The translations under genes and the position numbers were made by a program. Under the pieces are notes generated by a model. It worked only from the letters and a program-made list of their open reading frames with translations, was not told where the DNA came from and made no database searches. A stretch of DNA of 39,970 nucleotides from CAZWBR01 sp964632305 (GTDB lineage Bacteria; Bacteroidota; Bacteroidia; Bacteroidales; Prolixibacteraceae). The stretch lies in contig CAZWBR010000038.1 in NCBI GenBank assembly GCA_964632305.1, positions 1 through 39,970 of the forward strand, given 5' to 3'. This document shows positions 34,960-39,970 of the stretch, piece after piece (the first letter of the stretch is position 1; each line of letters starts with the position of its first letter).

Positions 34960-36876
34960 ATGAGAACGTTTTTAGCTCTTATTGTTCTGACCTTTGTGTT
35001 TGGCTTTAAGGCCAATTCGCAAAGTCCGGTTGCACCGGCGTCACTTGGTTTCGACATTGTTCGTGAAAGTATCGCGCACGGTAAGATCGATTCGGTCACC
35101 TATAAATCAAAGACCGTAGGGACTCTGCGGAAAGCCCTTGTTTATACCCCTCCGGGCTATTCGCCTGACCAGAAATACCCTGTTTTGTATTTGTTGCATG
35201 GTATTGGCGGCGACGAGAAAGAATGGCTCAACGGTGGACAACCTCAGGTCATTCTCGATAATTTATATGCCGATAAGAAAGTAGCGCCAATGATCGTGGT
35301 GATGCCTAACGGTCGCGCGATGAAAGATGACCGCGCCATCGGCAATATCTATGACAATGGTAAAGTCCAGGCTTTCGCCGATTTTGAGAAAGATCTGCTT
35401 AAAGACCTGATCCCCTATGTCGAAAAGAACTATCCGGTCATCAAAGACAGTGAACACCGCGCCATAGCCGGTTTGTCGATGGGCGGGGGCCAATCGTTGA
35501 ACTTCGGTCTTGGGAACCTTGATAAATTTGCCTGGGTCGGTGGTTTTTCATCGGCTCCAAATACCAAACAACCGCTTGAGCTTTTACCTAATCCCGAAGA
35601 AGCAAAGGCAAAGTTGAAACTACTCTGGATCTCCTGCGGCGATAAAGACGGGCTGATCACCAACAGCAAACGCACCCACGATTATCTTGATAAATTCGCT
35701 GTTCCTCATATTTACTATGTCGATCATGGCTATCATGATTTTAAAGTATGGAAGAACAGCTTGTATATGTTCTCACAGCTGATTTTCAAACCGGTTGATG
35801 TTTCATCTTTCGCTCTGATCAACAATGTCGGCAGGCCGGCTGAATCGAATGTCCGTTCGGCCCGTTACCCGCAGGTATTGCCCAATGGCAGCGCTGTTTT
35901 CCGGATTAAAGCGCCTGAAGCGCAAAAGGTACAGCTTGACTTAGGAAAGAAATATGATATGGTGAAGAGTGGCGACGGGACCTGGGAAGTTACCACCGAT
36001 TCTATAAGTGAAGGTTTCCACTACTATTCATTGATTATTGACGGGGTAACAGTAGCCGATCCAGCCAGCGAGACCTTTTATGGCATGAGCCGTATGGCCA
36101 GCGGCATCGAGATTCCTTTTAAAGGCGACAGTTACTACGAAGTGAGGAATATCCCTCACGGCGATATCCGTATCAAACGGTATTATTCAGAGGTAACCAA
36201 CTCATGGCGTGATTTTTACATGTACACCCCTCCGGGTTACGATCAGAATGCCAATGAAAAATATCCGGTGCTCTACATCATGCATGGCGGGGGCGAAGAT
36301 CAGCGTGGCTGGGCTATCCAGGGTAAGACCGATTTGATTATCGATAACCTGATCGCTGAGAAGAAAGCTGTGCCGATGCTTGTGGTGATGGTTGACGGGA
36401 ATATGCCCGGACGCGGCGCCGGCGACGAATCACTGAAATTATTTGAGAAAGAGTTGAAAGAGTGCGTCATCCCGTTTGTTGAGAAGAACTACCGGGCAAA
36501 ATCGGAGGCCCAATCGCGCGCCTTGGCCGGTTTATCGATGGGAGGAATCCAGACTCTTTTTGCCGGGGTGAGAAATACCGAGACCTTTGCCTATCTTGGG
36601 GTATTCAGTTCCGGTTATCTGCCCAATCAGCAGGAGCTTTCCAACACGCAGTACGAGTTTATTAAAAACAACGCGGCCACCATCAACAATAACCTGAAAC
36701 AGTTCTGGCTTGCCCAGGGTGGGAAGGAAGATATTGCCTGGCAAAATGGCCAGACGATGATGAAGAAATTCGATGAGATGAAGATCAAATACAGCTACAC
36801 CGAATATCCTGGCGGACACACCTGGCCGGTGTGGAGGAATAACCTCTTTAAATTTGCTCAAGTGTTATTTAAATAA
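34960..36876 (+). CDS. Tandem CE1 esterase: two catalytic domains in one protein
   Basis: A 638-residue secreted protein made of two esterases. The first half (about 20-275) has no CBM48 before it and carries Ser173 (GLSMGGGQS), Asp (CGDKDG) and His259 (YHDFKVW). The second half begins with a CBM48-like domain (about 300-390, FRIKAPEAQKVQLDLGKKYD) and has Ser526 (GLSMGGIQT), Asp (GGKEDIA) and His620 (GGHTWPVW). Both triads look complete. The second half is much closer to the protein at 27435-28637 than to the esterases beside it. The two sites may suit different esters on one chain. GH43 starts 13 nt later. Confidence 0.9.
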   Translation: MRTFLALIVLTFVFGFKANSQSPVAPASLGFDIVRESIAHGKIDSVTYKSKTVGTLRKALVYTPPGYSPDQKYPVLYLLHGIGGDEKEWLNGGQPQVILDNLYADKKVAPMIVVMPNGRAMKDDRAIGNIYDNGKVQAFADFEKDLLKDLIPYVEKNYPVIKDSEHRAIAGLSMGGGQSLNFGLGNLDKFAWVGGFSSAPNTKQPLELLPNPEEAKAKLKLLWISCGDKDGLITNSKRTHDYLDKFAVPHIYYVDHGYHDFKVWKNSLYMFSQLIFKPVDVSSFALINNVGRPAESNVRSARYPQVLPNGSAVFRIKAPEAQKVQLDLGKKYDMVKSGDGTWEVTTDSISEGFHYYSLIIDGVTVADPASETFYGMSRMASGIEIPFKGDSYYEVRNIPHGDIRIKRYYSEVTNSWRDFYMYTPPGYDQNANEKYPVLYIMHGGGEDQRGWAIQGKTDLIIDNLIAEKKAVPMLVVMVDGNMPGRGAGDESLKLFEKELKECVIPFVEKNYRAKSEAQSRALAGLSMGGIQTLFAGVRNTETFAYLGVFSSGYLPNQQELSNTQYEFIKNNAATINNNLKQFWLAQGGKEDIAWQNGQTMMKKFDEMKIKYSYTEYPGGHTWPVWRNNLFKFAQVLFK

Positions 36877-36889
36877 TTGAATACAAACC

Positions 36890-38614
36890 ATGAGACGACC
36901 GATTAAATCATTGCTGTTCTTCGTTCTTTCGGCAGTTGCTCTTGCAGGTTATTCGCAAGTCAATCCGAATCAGACGACCATCTGTAACCCTGTAAACCTG
37001 AGTTATCGTTTCTGCCTCGACGGGGATATTCCGCGACGTGAGGCAGCCGACCCGACGATGGTTTTCTATAAGGGCGAGTATTATCTTTTCGCGTCCCGGT
37101 CGGGCGGGTATTTCCATTCGACCGATTTAATTCGCTGGGATTTGATCACCACCAATGATATTCCGTTGGAAGATTATGCCCCGACGGTGGTGGAGATGAG
37201 AGATACCTTGTTTTTCATGGCCTCCAAAGGCGCCCCGATCACCATTTTCAAGACCGCCGACCCGAAATCGGGAAAGTGGAAAGTTGCCAATGCTTCATTC
37301 CCCATTGGGATGACCGATCCCGATTTGTTTTTGGATGATGATGGCCGTCTGTATTTCTATTACGGTTGCTCGAACAGGAATCCTATCGAAGGGGTTGAAC
37401 TGGATACCAAAACGCTTAACCCGATTGGTAAATCAGTGGCCTTGTTCAACAGCGACAAGAAGAATTACGGCTGGGAAAGATCGGGCGATTACAACGAGGT
37501 TGGTAACAACCCCTGGATCGAAGGCGCCTGGATGAACAAGCACAATGGGAAATATTACCTGCAATATGCTGGTCCGGGTACTGAATACAAGAGCTACGGC
37601 GACGGGGTCTATGTAGCGGATAAACCACTGGGCCCGTTCAAGCTGGCCGACCATAATCCGATATCCTATAAACCGGAAGGGTTCATTGCCGCTGCCGGTC
37701 ACAGCAACACTTTTCAGGATAAATACGGCAATTACTGGCACATCTCGAGTATGACCATCTCGCAAAAACATATGTTCGAACGTCGTTTGGGTTTGTTCCC
37801 CACCTTCTTCGATAAGGATGGCGTGATGTATGTCTATACCGGCTTTGGCGATTTCCCGTATAAAATGCCGACGAAAAAGATCTCCGGCCCCGAAGAGTTG
37901 TTCCCCAATTGGATGTTGCTCTCGTATAACAAACCGGTTGAGGTCTCATCGGAGCTGACCGATCATCCGAAGAAGTACGCCGCGAACGAAGATATCCGTA
38001 CTTACTGGAGCGCGAAGACCGGTGATAAGGGTGAATGGTTAAGCCTGGATTTGGAAAAAGAATGCAGCGTCAATGCCATTCAGATCAACTATGCCGAGAA
38101 TGAGGCTAAGATCAAGGGGCGTAATCCCGATATTTATTACCAATACCTGCTTGAATATTCATCGGATAATAAGAACTGGAAGACACTGGTTGATAAGACC
38201 CAGAGCAAAACCGATGTTCCGCATGATTATATTGAGTTGAAGAAACCGGTCAAAGCCCGTTATTTCAGACTTACCAATTATAAAGTGCCGAGCGGGACTT
38301 TTGCCATTGCCGGCTTGCGTCTGTTCGGGAATGGCGGAGGAAAAGCGCCTGCCGAAGCTAAGGATCTGAAGATGGAGCGTAAGCAGGATGACCGTTGCGT
38401 CGTGAAACTTAACTGGGCCAAAGTTCCCGGAGCGGTAGGCTATAACATCAGGTACGGGACACAGAAAGATAAACTGTATCACAATTACCAGGTGATCGGC
38501 GCCGAATCTGTAAATATCAACAGTTTAAACAGTTCACAGAAATATTATTTTACTGTGGATACCTTTAATGAGAATGGTATTACAAAAGGTAAAACCATAA
38601 ACGAGCTTAATTAA
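36890..38614 (+). CDS. GH43-family glycosidase with discoidin-like and Fn3 domains
   Basis: A 574-residue secreted enzyme. GH43 propeller (about 30-340): base Asp54 (AADPTMV), Asp143 (MTDPDLF), acid Glu211 (WIEGAW), plus YLQYAGPGTEYKSYGDG shared in pattern with the first GH43. An F5/8 type C-like domain (about 355-475, WLSLDLEKECSVNAIQINYA to ARYFRLTNY) and a fibronectin type III domain (about 485-570, AVGYNIRYGTQ, SSQKYYFTVDTFNENG) follow. Likely an arabinofuranosidase or xylosidase. It differs from the first GH43 by the Fn3 tail and is co-transcribed with the tandem esterase. Confidence 0.9.
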   Translation: MRRPIKSLLFFVLSAVALAGYSQVNPNQTTICNPVNLSYRFCLDGDIPRREAADPTMVFYKGEYYLFASRSGGYFHSTDLIRWDLITTNDIPLEDYAPTVVEMRDTLFFMASKGAPITIFKTADPKSGKWKVANASFPIGMTDPDLFLDDDGRLYFYYGCSNRNPIEGVELDTKTLNPIGKSVALFNSDKKNYGWERSGDYNEVGNNPWIEGAWMNKHNGKYYLQYAGPGTEYKSYGDGVYVADKPLGPFKLADHNPISYKPEGFIAAAGHSNTFQDKYGNYWHISSMTISQKHMFERRLGLFPTFFDKDGVMYVYTGFGDFPYKMPTKKISGPEELFPNWMLLSYNKPVEVSSELTDHPKKYAANEDIRTYWSAKTGDKGEWLSLDLEKECSVNAIQINYAENEAKIKGRNPDIYYQYLLEYSSDNKNWKTLVDKTQSKTDVPHDYIELKKPVKARYFRLTNYKVPSGTFAIAGLRLFGNGGGKAPAEAKDLKMERKQDDRCVVKLNWAKVPGAVGYNIRYGTQKDKLYHNYQVIGAESVNINSLNSSQKYYFTVDTFNENGITKGKTINELN

Positions 38615-38628
38615 AAATGATTTTGTCA

Positions 38629-38654
38629 CGACCGTTGCACTGGTGCAACGGTCG
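38629..38654 (+). other. Compact 12-bp perfect hairpin after the second GH43
   Basis: CGACCGTTGCAC and GTGCAACGGTCG separated by two bases. It follows the GH43 stop by 14 bp but has no T-run after it; the next gene starts 40 bp later. On the minus strand no gene needs it. Likely a transcript-stabilising stem. Confidence 0.6.
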
Positions 38655-38693
38655 CTGAACAGATATAACTAACAAAAGTAAAGATTGGGTATT

Positions 38694-39539
38694 ATGAAGA
38701 AGTTAATCAGATTAGTCATGCTTGGCGGATTATTACTGACCGGTATGAGCACGTTTGCACAGGATCCGAATTTTCACATTTACCTGTGCTTTGGTCAATC
38801 AAACATGGAGGGCAATGCCCGCATTGAACCCCAAGACACCACTGTGGATAGTCGTTTCAAAGTACTGTCGGCAGTCAATTGTCCTGATCTTGGCCGGACG
38901 ACAGGAAACTGGTATACCGCCGTCCCGCCGTTGTGCCGGTGCAAGACCGGTCTTACCCCGGCCGATTATTTTGGCCGGACCATGGTTGTCAACCTCCCGG
39001 CCAATGTAAAGGTGGGCGTTGTCAATGTCTCTGTTGCCGGCTGCAAAATTGAACTGTTCGATAAGGATAATTATCAGTCGATTGCTGCAACGGCGCAGCC
39101 CTGGATGGTAAACATTATCAAAGAATATAACGGGAATCCTTACGGTCACCTTGTCGAGATGGCTAAAATTGCCCAGAAAGAGGGTGTGATCAAGGGGATT
39201 TTGTTGCATCAGGGCGAATCGAACACCAACGACAGTATCTGGCCCCAAAAGGTGAAAGCTATTTACGACAATTTGATTAAGGATTTAAATCTTAATCCCA
39301 AGAATGTTCCCCTTCTTGCCGGGGAGGTTGTCAATGCCGATCAGCAAGGCGCATGTGCCAGCATGAACAATATCATTGCCACACTGCCACAGACACTGCC
39401 CAATTCCTATGTGATTTCTTCAGTCGGAATACCTGACTCGCGCGATAACTTGCATTTTTCTGCCGATGGCTATCGTAAATTCGGCAAGAGATACGCGGTG
39501 AAGATGCTTTCATTGATGGGAATTAATATCGCGGAATAA
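38694..39539 (+). CDS. Secreted SASA/SGNH-type acetylesterase (CE6-like)
   Basis: A 281-residue secreted esterase of the sialate-O-acetylesterase (SASA) domain family, which includes CE6 acetylxylan esterases. Signal peptide to about residue 22 (MSTFAQ), nucleophile Ser36 in CFGQSNMEG, a middle block GILLHQGESNTNDS, and the Asp-x-x-His pair Asp251/His254 in DNLHFSADGYRKFG. The ATG at 38694 is preferred; an in-frame TTG at 38685 only adds three residues. In this context removal of acetyl groups from xylan is more likely than from sialic acid. Last gene of the cluster. Confidence 0.88.
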   Translation: MKKLIRLVMLGGLLLTGMSTFAQDPNFHIYLCFGQSNMEGNARIEPQDTTVDSRFKVLSAVNCPDLGRTTGNWYTAVPPLCRCKTGLTPADYFGRTMVVNLPANVKVGVVNVSVAGCKIELFDKDNYQSIAATAQPWMVNIIKEYNGNPYGHLVEMAKIAQKEGVIKGILLHQGESNTNDSIWPQKVKAIYDNLIKDLNLNPKNVPLLAGEVVNADQQGACASMNNIIATLPQTLPNSYVISSVGIPDSRDNLHFSADGYRKFGKRYAVKMLSLMGINIAE

Positions 39540-39552
39540 ATTTCTATTCCCC

Positions 39553-39589
39553 GGTAATAAGGATAACCCCAAAGTTATCCGAAATTACC
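39553..39589 (+). other. Stem-loop after the acetylesterase gene
   Basis: GGTAAT-aa-GGATAAC faces GTTATCC-gaa-ATTACC across a 6-nt loop, 13 bp after the stop at 39539. It marks the end of the cluster, but the T-run of a classic terminator is absent. Confidence 0.45.
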
Positions 39590-39594
39590 CATTA

Positions 39595-39970
39595 GTTTCT
39601 GATCAGAATCTGTTCCCCGCAGAACAGGCCGGTCAACACGGAGTTTCCCGTGAAAATCTGCCTGATCTGCGGGGAAATTATTTTACCGCTTATCATTCGT
39701 CAATCGACTGAAAAACCAATGGGCTTTTTAACCCCACCTGCGAACGTTGGAATAGATTCTCACAATCGGCACAATAACAGAAGGATGGACGACTTAGTGA
39801 CCGGGTGACTCCAAGTCACCCGGTCACTTTCTCCAAGTCACCCGGTCACTTTTTACTGGCCTTCGCAAACCACCCCCCAACTTCCGTTCGTCCCCGGATC
39901 AAAGCCGGGGAAACCCCATGCTTTTTCTATGGTTGCTCTATCGTTTCTCTATGTTAGCATACAGGAACCT
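39595..39970 (-). repeat. Composite palindromic element, copy D (cut by window end)
   Basis: Same order and orientation as copy C: a CCGCAGA...TCTGCGG block (from about 39616), GGTTTTTCAG-type block inverted near 39705, a TGCGAACGTTGGAATAGATT block, the 31-bp hairpin (39797-39827), CAACTTCCGTTCGTCC, AAGCCGGGG, then 11-bp units at 39922, 39933, 39944 and 39955. The right arm of the array runs off the window. The right half of the hairpin is duplicated as a perfect 22-bp tandem repeat (39809-39830 and 39831-39852). Confidence 0.72.

Noticed and set aside
38685..38693. TTG start for the SASA esterase
   Set aside because: The ATG at 38694 gives a standard signal peptide; the TTG adds only three residues.

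Overview
The window looks like a piece of a Bacteroidota chromosome (a polysaccharide-degrading member, order not determinable here). The evidence is two SusC/SusD outer-membrane pairs, Bacteroidota-type lipoprotein signals, promoter-like TTTG...TAnnTTTG boxes, no Shine-Dalgarno pattern, and a dense set of xylan-active enzymes. No rRNA, tRNA, phage, transposase or CRISPR array was seen.

Layout. (1) 1-1543 is non-coding and rich in palindromic repeats. (2) 1544-6327 (minus) is a SusC/SusD pair with its own terminator. (3) 6762-15140 (minus) is a tight eight-gene operon: RpiB-like isomerase, split transketolase (two subunits), BASS-type transporter, exported RraA-like protein, exported DUF362 protein, DapA-family aldolase and FGGY sugar kinase, closed by a terminator at 6557-6602. 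(4) 15327-16423 (plus) is a GH10 endo-xylanase lipoprotein gene with two lesions (stop at codon 2 and a late frameshift), probably a pseudogene. (5) 16424-17527 is non-coding and repeat-rich. (6) 17528-19891 (minus) holds a GH5-like lipoprotein and a CBM9-like secreted protein, each with a terminator. (7) 19892-21166 is a long regulatory region with a good promoter match and three copies of GTTAACGTTAAC, which looks like a LacI-type operator. (8) 21167-26364 (plus) is a second SusC/SusD pair ending in two tandem terminators. (9) 26365-27434 is non-coding and repeat-rich. (10) 27435-39539 (plus) is an esterase-heavy cluster: five genes carrying six CE1 (feruloyl/acetyl esterase-like) domains, a BD-FAE-like esterase, a SASA/SGNH acetylesterase and two GH43 enzymes. 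(11) 39540-39970 is another copy of the repeat element.

How the parts fit (inference). The esterases remove ferulate and acetate from arabinoxylan-type hemicellulose, the GH43s remove arabinose or xylose, GH10 (if it were intact) and the GH5-like enzyme would cut the backbone, and SusC/SusD import oligosaccharides. The eight-gene operon looks like a pathway for an unusual sugar or sugar acid: import, phosphorylation, isomerisation, aldol cleavage and two-carbon transfer. Its substrate cannot be read from sequence.

The least explained structure is a composite intergenic repeat, present in three large copies plus one array-only relative. Its core is a palindromic array of 11-bp units next to a 31-bp perfect hairpin whose stem covaries between copies. 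The copies sit at the boundaries of the functional modules.
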